Below, one piece after another: positions 31,860 through 37,232 of a stretch of 37,232 nucleotides of DNA (the first letter of the stretch is position 1; every line of letters starts with the position of its first letter). This DNA is from Bdellovibrionales bacterium (GTDB taxonomy: Bacteria; Bdellovibrionota; Bdellovibrionia; Bdellovibrionales; JAMPXM01), in the NCBI GenBank assembly GCA_005808505.1, contig SYLX01000219.1:1-37232 (forward strand). Reading direction: 5' to 3'. Both the position numbers and the translations under genes were made by a program. The notes beneath the pieces were generated by a model, which saw only the letters and a list, made by a program, of their open reading frames with translations, did no database searches and was not told where the DNA came from.

Positions 31860-33044
31860 ATGAGTTCAGACAATCTTTCGGTTCATGCAGGTAATCAACA
31901 GGCTGGTTCGCAGGCTAGGGTTCATTGGAGCAAGCAGCGAAAGCTTTGGATAATTCTTGGCGTCCTTCTCGGTGTTTTGCTGGTAGCTCGAATCGCTCTC
32001 CCTTTCTTCGTGAAGAACTACATCAACAAGACTTTGAATGAGCTGCCTGGGTACTCGGGATCAGTGAAAGACGTCGATATCGCACTTTGGCGGGGTGCTT
32101 ACCGTATTGAAGGTATCGACATCTGGAAGACGGAAGCAAAGCGCGAAGAACCGTTCTTTGCGGCTCGCGCCGTGGATATCTCTGTAGATTGGAAGGCTCT
32201 CTTCCAGCGTCGCCTCGTGACGAAGATTTTTCTCTCGGCCCCGCAGTTGCAGTTCATTCAGCGTAAATCTGAGAAAGAAAGCCAAACCAGTATTGATGAG
32301 TCTTGGCAGGATAAAGTTCAGAAACTCCTGCCGTTTGAGATCAACCAGTTCGCCTTCGAAGATGGGCTCATTCGGTATCAGGATCTAACGCGCAAGCCAG
32401 CCATCAATATTTACCTTCAGGACCTTTCGCTCAACACAACGAACATCTCAAATGCGGAGCGCGCGGACGAGCGGCTCCCCTCTGATCTCACTATCAAGGG
32501 ACAGCTGCTGAAGTCAGGACGGGTTTCCGTGAAAGCAAAGGCAAACTTCTTGGCAGAGCCGATCCAAACGGATCTCAACGTTTCGCTTAAGAACTTGAAT
32601 TTAAGAGAGCTCAACGACTTTGCGAAAGCTTACGGAAACTTTGATTTCGAGGAAGGGCAGTTCGGACTCACGATGGAATTGGCGGCAACAAAGTCGCGCT
32701 ATGACGGCTACGTGAAGACACTTCTTGAAGGCGTGGACGTTGTCGAAATGCAGAAGGAGCTGAAGCAAGGTGACTCTCTTCCCCGTGTTCTTTGGGAAGG
32801 TCTTGTCGGAGCCATCTCGGAGATTTTCCAAAATCAGCAGCGCGATCGTTTCGCGGCGAGAATTCCGATTACGGGTACTCGCGAAAATCTCGAAATCAAA
32901 ACCTGGGCAACGATTGGAAGTATTCTGCGAAACGCTTTCGTTAAAGCCATCTCGCCCGAGTACGAAGACAGCGTCGAGTATTCCGAAGCCTCTCGTTCAG
33001 CGGCGACGAGTTCGGGAGAAGAAGCGTCCACAAAGAAGAAATAA
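31860..33044 (+). CDS. DUF748/AsmA-like membrane-anchored protein
   Basis: A 394-residue protein from ATG 31860 behind CGAGGTGG. One transmembrane helix lies at about 28-50 (LWIILGVLLGVLLVARIAL), so the bulk is periplasmic. Strand-rich segments VKDVDIALWRGAYRIEGIDIWK, AARAVDISVDWKALFQRRLV and FEDGLIRYQDLTRKPAINIYLQDLSLNTTNI match the DUF748/AsmA type, large bridge-like proteins that move lipids between membranes in better-known members. This one is short. The C-terminal 30 residues are Ser/Glu/Lys-rich. A strong terminator follows 4 bp after the stop. Confidence 0.8.
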   Translation: MSSDNLSVHAGNQQAGSQARVHWSKQRKLWIILGVLLGVLLVARIALPFFVKNYINKTLNELPGYSGSVKDVDIALWRGAYRIEGIDIWKTEAKREEPFFAARAVDISVDWKALFQRRLVTKIFLSAPQLQFIQRKSEKESQTSIDESWQDKVQKLLPFEINQFAFEDGLIRYQDLTRKPAINIYLQDLSLNTTNISNAERADERLPSDLTIKGQLLKSGRVSVKAKANFLAEPIQTDLNVSLKNLNLRELNDFAKAYGNFDFEEGQFGLTMELAATKSRYDGYVKTLLEGVDVVEMQKELKQGDSLPRVLWEGLVGAISEIFQNQQRDRFAARIPITGTRENLEIKTWATIGSILRNAFVKAISPEYEDSVEYSEASRSAATSSGEEASTKKK

Positions 33045-33069
33045 AAAAGGCGGATGGTTTCATCCGCCT
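33043..33069. terminator. Bidirectional intrinsic terminator
   Basis: AGGCGGATG (33048-33056) pairs perfectly with CATCCGCCT (33061-33069) around GTTT. The A-run at 33043-33048 gives a U-run for the minus-strand infA-like gene. On plus the downstream TCTTCG is weaker. Confidence 0.85.
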
Positions 33070-33092
33070 CTTCGATCCACCTTCTATCTTTT

Positions 33093-33314
33093 TTAAGATC
33101 GGTGTCTGTGTAGAATCAATCCGTGCGAGATATCGTAAGGCGAGAGTCCAACGCTGACTTTGTCACCTACGACCACCCGGATTTTAAACTTTTTCATTTT
33201 GCCGCAGAGCTTAGCCGCGACGGTAGCGCCGTTATCCAGCGTCACGCTATAAACGCCACCGCCCGACAAGTCCGTGACCTTCCCGTCGAAGGAAGCGAGA
33301 TCATCTTTTGCCAT
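33093..33314 (-). CDS. infA: Translation initiation factor IF-1-like protein
   Basis: IF-1 binds the ribosomal A site in initiation. This 73-residue protein is an OB fold of IF-1 size, with the MAKDDL start, GKMKKFKIRVVVGDKVSV (38-55; compare GKMRKNYIRILPGD in typical IF-1) and the ending LSPYDISHGLILHRHR (compare LSPYDLTRGRITYR). ATG 33314 has TGAGG upstream. The first half differs more than usual, so this may be a diverged second copy or a branch-specific IF-1. It stands alone, away from ribosomal protein genes. Confidence 0.88.
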   Translation of the reverse strand: MAKDDLASFDGKVTDLSGGGVYSVTLDNGATVAAKLCGKMKKFKIRVVVGDKVSVGLSPYDISHGLILHRHRS

Positions 33315-33571
33315 GGTTCCTCATTTCTCTATAACAACGAAGCCCGGATAAAGATCGGAGAAGGAAGTGCGACGTTTTGTAGCACATGCCTGTTCGAAGG
33401 TTAGGAGGGCTTTGGTGAAAGAGTGAGTCTAACAGCCCAGGGACCGAAAGGATACAAATGTACGATGAAGGAAGTAGGAATCTAACTCGCTACCGCTAGA
33501 AGTAACTTAAGCCATCTCAAAGCCAACCTATTGGCAGCGACGAGATGACGAAGATATTTCCGTGCTCGGCT
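33315..33571. other. Intergenic region, no gene seen
   Basis: This 257-bp gap lies between the end of the caspase-like gene and the start of infA on the same strand. A run resembling a tRNA T-loop (GTTCGAA near 33393) has no pairing stems. No reading frame with a start, SD and sensible length was found. Confidence 0.4.
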
Positions 33572-34468
33572 CTAGAAGAAGCCTTGCATCTGAGCGCCTT
33601 GAATCGGTGAGTTCTGACGGATGAGAGTTTTTAAATCTCTCTCACAACGCATTTCGAGCAGCCCCGAAAGAGCAGCTAGAGAGTTGTCCAAAGCATCCGC
33701 GTAGTAAATGAGGGCTTGGCTAGAAACGACGCCTGCATCGGAATCTCGAATGACGCCGTCAGCGAAATGCTGGGATGAGGCGCACGAAAAGAGGCCTAAG
33801 ATTTTAAGTCCTTCCTCTTTTGAGTCAGAGGCGGAGCGCTCGCGTAGTTTTTCGCGAATTTTTTGAAAACCCGGTCGGCTGTTTTGGTAGTAGCTAGCGT
33901 CGACGTCCCCTTCAGCTGTTAGGCGGGGAGGTTCGAAATCAGGTCCACCACCGAAGCGAGAGTGTCCATTATAGAGAACGACGTCTGCACGCTCTAACCC
34001 ACCGGTAAATGCTTTTTGCGCGTACGAACTCTGCCACTTCTGGAACGGGTTGAGCCGATTCGATGAATCGTCCGACGTGAGAGAACTGTGGGTCACGAGA
34101 AGTTCGATCTTCACGGGCTTCTGATCGGGACCTTGAATCGTTTTTGTAAAGAGATCTGCGTGATCAGGATTACGGGTGAAGCCGCAATCTTGCCGCTGAC
34201 CTTCGCAAGGTTTGAGAATCTTTTGAACGAACGCGATTCGTTCGTGGCGATCTCCGACAAAGCGTGAGGGACGAGTGTCCTTATATCCGAACGCCACGCG
34301 GATTTGCGCAGATCCTTTTCCATAAAGACGTTGGTAAGCCGTCGAGCAAGCTTTGTCTTTGGTTGCAGTGAGCGCTGTTTGCACTGGCTTGGCTTCTACT
34401 TGAGCTGCTGAAGCGAACGGCCCAACACAAATTAAAAAGGTAAACAAAATAGATGCGGTGGATTTCAC
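33572..34468 (-). CDS. Secreted candidate caspase-like (clan CD) protein
   Basis: A 298-residue protein from GTG 34468, which overlaps the upstream stop as GTGA, so translation is coupled. A signal peptide spans about residues 1-22. The core has a hydrophobic strand then His: ADVVLYNGHSRFGGG (H169), and 60 residues later a hydrophobic strand then Cys: LKILGLFSCASSQHF (C229). A His after YNGH and a Cys in FSCxS after a strand is the dyad layout of caspase, gingipain and C13-type peptidases. The intervening PDFEPPRLTAEGDVDASYY is acidic. This is a fold-level guess; a substrate is unknown. The gene is last in the lipoprotein/helical-repeat cluster. Confidence 0.6.
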   Translation of the reverse strand: MKSTASILFTFLICVGPFASAAQVEAKPVQTALTATKDKACSTAYQRLYGKGSAQIRVAFGYKDTRPSRFVGDRHERIAFVQKILKPCEGQRQDCGFTRNPDHADLFTKTIQGPDQKPVKIELLVTHSSLTSDDSSNRLNPFQKWQSSYAQKAFTGGLERADVVLYNGHSRFGGGPDFEPPRLTAEGDVDASYYQNSRPGFQKIREKLRERSASDSKEEGLKILGLFSCASSQHFADGVIRDSDAGVVSSQALIYYADALDNSLAALSGLLEMRCERDLKTLIRQNSPIQGAQMQGFF

Positions 34469-35310
34469 GGGATGCCCCCGACACTCGCAATGGACGGTGA
34501 GTGGGGAGCAACCTCTGCACAACGTGTACGCACGTGAGCATTCTTATCTTTTTCACAGAGGGCGTGAACGGAGCTGAGATCGATTGGCTTCTCGAGTCGA
34601 CCCAGCTCTTCAACAAGCGCGAGGGCCTGAAGCCGTAGTTGATACGGTGAAGACGACAACGCCTTCAGCACGTAAGCCTGATAATCAGTGCGTTTGCCTT
34701 TGAGAATCATCGCGCGCACGTAAGAAAGCGCAGACGACCGAACCTCGGGATACGAATGATCAAAGAGGCTTGCCAAAGTTTCCTTCGGGAGCATGAGACC
34801 AGCGCGATCAAGAGGCTCAAGCATGGCTACGATCGCGGCCGCCGAGTGAATGACTTGGCGCTCGGGTTTTAACTTCTCAAGGTAAGTGTTGAGAATGAGA
34901 TTCTTGGTTTCAGCATTTAAAAGTGAGTTCAAAGTGAGAACGAGGAAGCCGTCTTCGTCGGCGCTCACTCGCTCAAGGAGCTGGGGAATCAACTCTGTTT
35001 TTTTCAGAGCCGCAATGACGTCAAGAGAATGAAAGCGCTCGGGGGTCTCGAGGGCTTTCACTAAAATCGTATCTAGATCTTTGATCTTTTTAAGTTCACG
35101 AATCGCCGTCGCGTGAGATTTTTCGTTCTCACCTACGTGACGAGCCAGCCGAACCCAGTTTGTTGTTGGAGCCGGAGTAGATGCATTCGCTTGGATTGAG
35201 TCAAAATTGCAAAGCGAGAGGCAGAGAAAAAACGCAGCGAGCGAGCGAGAGGTGAAGCCTCGTGCTCGAGGGAAGTTCCGATTAGCTTGAGAAAGTCTTT
35301 GTTGCTGCAT
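34465..35310 (-). CDS. HEAT-like helical-repeat protein, exported
   Basis: A 281-residue protein. ATG 35310 is the first good start; the TTG at 35322 lies just after a terminator U-run. A basic N-terminus and hydrophobic stretch near 22-41 (SLAAFFLCLSLCNF) form a signal peptide or anchor ending QANA. The rest is helix pairs of HEAT/ARM style: ERFHSLDVIAALKKTELIPQLLERV, FLVLTLNSLL, PEVRSSALSYVRAMI, SSPYQLRLQALALVEELGRL, HVRTRCAEVAPH. Such repeats bind proteins. No SD is seen. The TGA overlaps the GTG of the caspase-like gene, so the two proteins probably work together, perhaps as scaffold or regulator and protease. Confidence 0.7.
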   Translation of the reverse strand: MQQQRLSQANRNFPRARGFTSRSLAAFFLCLSLCNFDSIQANASTPAPTTNWVRLARHVGENEKSHATAIRELKKIKDLDTILVKALETPERFHSLDVIAALKKTELIPQLLERVSADEDGFLVLTLNSLLNAETKNLILNTYLEKLKPERQVIHSAAAIVAMLEPLDRAGLMLPKETLASLFDHSYPEVRSSALSYVRAMILKGKRTDYQAYVLKALSSSPYQLRLQALALVEELGRLEKPIDLSSVHALCEKDKNAHVRTRCAEVAPHSPSIASVGGIP

Positions 35311-35320
35311 GCGATAGTCC

Positions 35321-35382
35321 AAAAAAGTTGAGCTGACGGGACCGTGGTTGGGGGGGGAGGGGACCCGGGACCGTCAGCTCAA
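35321..35382 (-). terminator. Intrinsic terminator with a G/C-rich 31-base loop
   Basis: TTGAGCTGACGG (35328-35339) and CCGTCAGCTCAA (35371-35382) are a perfect 12-bp stem. On the minus strand it is followed by six U residues (A-run 35321-35326). The loop contains an 8-G run and more G-runs on plus (C-runs in the minus transcript). It lies 21 bp after the small lipoprotein stop and 10 bp before the ATG of the helical-repeat gene. Confidence 0.85.
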
Positions 35383-35403
35383 ACAAAAATTAAATCGTCG
35401 TGA

Positions 35404-35604
35404 TTAGTGACCACGGCCGCTCGAGCCAGTGCCGAGCGAGAGGTCAGAGTTAGAAGCAGGAGCTTCTGTAGCTACGGGAGCTTCAACAGGAGCTGCTTCA
35501 GCAACTGCAGGAGCTGCTGTTTCTTCTTGTTTGGGAGTGCTAGAGCATGCAACAGAGCCAGCCATCATGAGACCGAGAGCGAGAAGAGCGAAAGTATTTT
35601 TCAC
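35404..35604 (-). CDS. Tiny Ala/Pro/Glu-rich lipoprotein
   Basis: A 66-residue lipoprotein from GTG 35604 with SD AGGAGG 8 bases upstream. The signal peptide (KNTFALLALGLMMAGS) ends in lipobox SVAC. After Cys the mature ~46 residues are almost only Ala, Pro, Glu, Thr, Val and Ser (TPKQEETAAPAVAEAAP and so on), ending GSSGRGH, like small surface-linker or peptidoglycan-spacer lipoproteins. An in-frame ATG at 35646 would add 14 residues but has a poor SD. The SD for the GTG is held in a 9-bp hairpin. It is the first gene of the cluster with the helical-repeat and caspase-like genes. Confidence 0.78.
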   Translation of the reverse strand: MKNTFALLALGLMMAGSVACSSTPKQEETAAPAVAEAAPVEAPVATEAPASNSDLSLGTGSSGRGH

Positions 35605-35610
35605 GAATGA

Positions 35611-35639
35611 ACCTCCTATTAGTGCGTTCGATAGGAGGT
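35611..35639 (-). promoter_or_regulatory. Hairpin covering the lipoprotein SD (possible translational switch)
   Basis: On the minus-strand mRNA, ACCTCCTAT pairs perfectly with ATAGGAGGT across an 11-base loop. The right arm contains the SD AGGAGG, and the left arm is a perfect anti-SD CCTCCT. The GTG start is seven bases past the hairpin. This is the form of an RNA thermometer or a protein- or RNA-controlled SD switch; a DNA operator is the alternative. Confidence 0.6.
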
Positions 35640-35679
35640 ATTGCATTTCTTGGGCACAGCCCGAACCAGACGAGCTGTG

Positions 35680-35708
35680 TTTATATTTGTTTTGAATACC
35701 TTTGCCAG
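35680..35708 (-). promoter_or_regulatory. Promoter of the small lipoprotein gene
   Basis: On minus: -35 CTGGCA (35703-35708), 17-base spacer, -10 TATAAA (35680-35685). The predicted transcript start is near 35673, giving a ~70-base leader that contains the SD hairpin. A dyad CACAGC/GCTGTG (35655-35660, 35674-35679) overlaps the start point. Confidence 0.55.
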
Positions 35709-35802
35709 CGGTGAATTCGTTCTGGGAACAATCTGCGCTAGGCGGGTGTTAGAAATCTACACGCTCCCTGACGAAGAACCTGTGTCGAACTTCTAGACAA
35801 TT

Positions 35803-36567
35803 TCAGAGCTGGCGTTCGGCATAAAAGGACATGGCCGCCGCGAGGAAGTCGGCGAGTTTGGGGTGGTAGCCTTCATACGTTTTGCGAAAATCCTCGTGCT
35901 CTATATAGAGGAGTCCAAGGCCCGGGTAGGATTTGCGATCAGGCTTCCAAAATCGCGAAATCAGTTTGTAGTGTTGGTCGATGACTTGTTGAACTTCTGG
36001 AGCCGCAGGCGTGGCGCCCTTCTCGATGAGCCCTTTCAGAGCCAAATGGATGGAATCAAACTCTTGTCCGATTTTTTGAGCTTCTTCTTTGGGCCAACCT
36101 TTCATCTTCTGTTTACTCGCTTCGATATTTGCCGTAGCAGCCTCACCGTATCGTTCGGTGAGATACGTTTCGTACTCCGCTTGTTTTTCGGGACTGAAAC
36201 CTATGTAAAGGTCCTCGTCTTTCATTTGGGTTTCTCCTTTAAAGCTTGCCACCGTCTGATCGATGGTTTGAATCAACTTTGTGAGACGTTCTCGTTCGCG
36301 TTCGATCTCTTGTCGATGTTGAGCGAGAGCCTTCATTCGATCGAAGTCCTTAGCCACGAGGACCTCGCGAATTCGGTCGAGGCTCATTCCAAGTTCTCGA
36401 TAAAACAGAATTTGTTGAAGGCGCAAAAGTTCCTCGCGGCCGTAGTAGCGGTATCCATTTTCGCCAACAAGTGCGGGCTTAAGAAGTCCGATCTCGTCGT
36501 AGAAGTGAAGTGTGCGTACGGAGACCTTGGCAAGCTGAGCAAGATCCTTAACGGTATGCTTCTTCAT
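35803..36567 (-). CDS. MerR family regulator with TipAS domain (TipAL-like)
   Basis: A 254-residue activator. Residues 1-75 are a MerR winged helix (TVKDLAQLAKVSVRTLHFYDEIGLLKPA, NGYRYYGREELLRLQQILFYRELGMSL), 76-110 the dimer coiled coil (RQEIERERERLTKLIQTID), and ~115-254 a TipAS-type domain (DEDLYIGFSPEKQAEYETYLTERYGEAA, then DFRKTYEGYHPKLADFLAAAMSFYAE). TipAL binds thiopeptide-like drugs and turns on its own promoter. Met115 has a strong SD on the mRNA, so a separate TipAS-like product (140 residues) may be made. ATG 36567 has GGCGGCCC upstream. No target gene is obvious. Confidence 0.92.
   Translation of the reverse strand: MKKHTVKDLAQLAKVSVRTLHFYDEIGLLKPALVGENGYRYYGREELLRLQQILFYRELGMSLDRIREVLVAKDFDRMKALAQHRQEIERERERLTKLIQTIDQTVASFKGETQMKDEDLYIGFSPEKQAEYETYLTERYGEAATANIEASKQKMKGWPKEEAQKIGQEFDSIHLALKGLIEKGATPAAPEVQQVIDQHYKLISRFWKPDRKSYPGLGLLYIEHEDFRKTYEGYHPKLADFLAAAMSFYAERQL
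36223..36240 (-). promoter_or_regulatory. Internal SD and start codon for a TipAS-like product
   Basis: AAAGGAG (36234-36240 on minus) is followed by 8 bases and ATG (36223-36225), in frame with the MerR gene at Met115. It lies at the boundary between the coiled coil and the TipAS domain. Streptomyces tipA uses the same nested start to make free TipAS. Confidence 0.7.
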
Positions 36568-36768
36568 AGGGCCGCCTTTCGTCAGTGAGGACCTAAAACC
36601 ATCCTCAGCTCTAACGTAGCGTGAGGGTCAAAGAAAAACCTGCAAGAGGGACTTACCTTTTTGCGTAAATCGGGCGGTCCCTTGCGGAGTCAGCCCGCGA
36701 CCGTTAATCTCGGCGGCTTCATACAATATCGATTTCAGCTTCGGCTGGAATTCTTGCGGAGGACTCAC
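36568..36768. other. Divergent intergenic region
   Basis: This 201-bp region carries upstream sequences of the MerR gene and the secreted protein gene at 36769. TACAAT at 36722-36727 is a candidate -10 for the latter, without a clear -35. MerR-type promoters usually have long 19-20-bp spacers; I see no such consensus. Confidence 0.35.
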
Positions 36769-37232
36769 ATGGGTTTGACTGGTTTTTCTAAGCTTCTCGT
36801 TGTCGCCTCGTTGATCGGAGGTTGGCAGAGCCAAGCTCAAGCATCCGCGAACTGCGGAGCGCAGCTGACTCATGAAAATCCCACGCTCCTTGCGGCGGCG
36901 ACGATCTTGAATAGTTTTGAGTACGTCCGCCACGCCTTGAACCAGGCTTCAAGCGAAGTTCAAAATCCGGTTTACTGCCTTTCGGGTCTCGCGCTCAGCC
37001 GCAACATTTATCAGAACGTTCGTTACTACCTCGAGATCGATGTGAAAGAAGCGTCTACGAACGAAACGAAGTTTTCGTTCCGCTATCTTTACCAGGATGC
37101 TTCTGTTCAGGCTTATCACAACGTTCAAGGTCAACCTTGGACGGGTCTTGAGCAAAGCAGCACGAAAAGCGTGCTCAACGCGATCGTAGCGAACGCGAAG
37201 TTTACTCCGCTCGCGGGAGTTAAGCGTCTTGA
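36769..37232 (+). CDS. Secreted protein, N-terminal part (runs off the window)
   Basis: The frame starts at ATG 36769 behind GCGGAGGA and stays open for 154 codons to the window edge. Residues 1-27 are a signal peptide (FSKLLVVASLIGG, then QAQASA). The mature part has ANCGAQL and PVYCLSGLAL, two Cys that could pair, then strands (RYYLEIDVKEAS, KFSFRYLYQD). The shape is of a compact secreted alpha/beta protein with a cystatin-like feel (helix then long strands), but I cannot confirm that. The minus-strand ORF at 36628-36933 overlaps it and is a shadow. Confidence 0.75.
   Translation, partial: MGLTGFSKLLVVASLIGGWQSQAQASANCGAQLTHENPTLLAAATILNSFEYVRHALNQASSEVQNPVYCLSGLALSRNIYQNVRYYLEIDVKEASTNETKFSFRYLYQDASVQAYHNVQGQPWTGLEQSSTKSVLNAIVANAKFTPLAGVKRL

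Noticed and set aside
33388..33405. tRNA-like T-loop GTTCGAA
   Set aside because: The flanking bases do not pair as a T stem, and no acceptor, D or anticodon stem can be drawn on either strand.
36628..36933. 101-residue minus-strand frame
   Set aside because: It is antisense to the secreted protein gene starting at 36769, which has an SD, a signal peptide and an open frame to the window end.
1..37232. CRISPR arrays, transposases, phage genes, rRNA and tRNA genes
   Set aside because: I looked for regularly spaced repeats, DDE or serine/tyrosine recombinase motifs, phage structural genes and RNA gene hallmarks and found none.

Overview
The window looks like chromosomal DNA from a member of the Bdellovibrionota (Bdellovibrio-like or Oligoflexia-like bacteria). 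The reasons are a TIGR02147-type regulator, a TPR/winged-helix regulator, a lipoprotein with an FQNC lipobox, an HExxHH secreted metalloprotease followed by an EGESDYYA motif, and many small secreted proteins behind strong Shine-Dalgarno (SD) sites. This taxonomic call is inference from gene content. I see no phage, transposase, CRISPR array, rRNA or tRNA. Genes are dense, on both strands, in short operons.

Layout. 1-1216 is the 3' part of valS. 1217-1752 is a GC-rich gap with a duplicated repeat, one copy of which carries an inserted palindrome. 1753-2642 is a frameshifted HNH endonuclease gene. 2826-3391 holds two small secreted proteins. 3409-5214 (minus) holds a 2-oxoglutarate/Fe(II) oxygenase and a TrmO-type tRNA methyltransferase. 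5333-10127 holds a secreted protein and a signalling block: a divergent HD-GYP protein, a CheY-like receiver, a CheX-like phosphatase and a PAS-HPt-HATPase kinase. 10163-10720 (minus) is a lipoprotein. 10941-15135 holds a HIT-like protein, a eukaryotic-type S-adenosylmethionine decarboxylase and an M1 aminopeptidase. 15136-16791 (minus) is an S41 protease, and 17012-18076 holds two secreted proteins.

18268-21265 is an island of TIGR02147 regulator, secreted protein, FecR-domain protein and secreted protein, with a likely leaderless promoter and repeated GACAAC half-sites. 21302-22153 (minus) is a beta-barrel, 22313-23179 a secreted metalloprotease and 23252-24646 an APC permease. 24685-26955 (minus) is a TPR/winged-helix regulator with an upstream lipoprotein. 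27330-27707 is a small basic protein and 27795-28328 (minus) a Tyr/Gly-rich repeat lipoprotein. 28617-30251 is a degenerate DnaQ-like domain fused to a GIY-YIG nuclease. 30362-33044 holds a lytic transglycosylase-like protein and a DUF748/AsmA-like protein. 33093-33314 (minus) is an IF-1-like protein. 33572-35604 (minus) is a cluster of a tiny lipoprotein, a helical-repeat protein and a candidate caspase-like protein, with a terminator inside the cluster and a hairpin over the first SD. 35803-36567 (minus) is a MerR/TipAL-like regulator with a strong internal start. The window ends inside another secreted protein gene.

The most distinctive items are the eukaryotic-class AdoMet decarboxylase, the lipoprotein/helical-repeat/caspase-like cluster with its RNA-level control signals, the receptor-less mini-chemotaxis module, the TipAL/TipAS-style nested gene, and the exonuclease-GIY-YIG fusion whose exonuclease active site is mostly lost.
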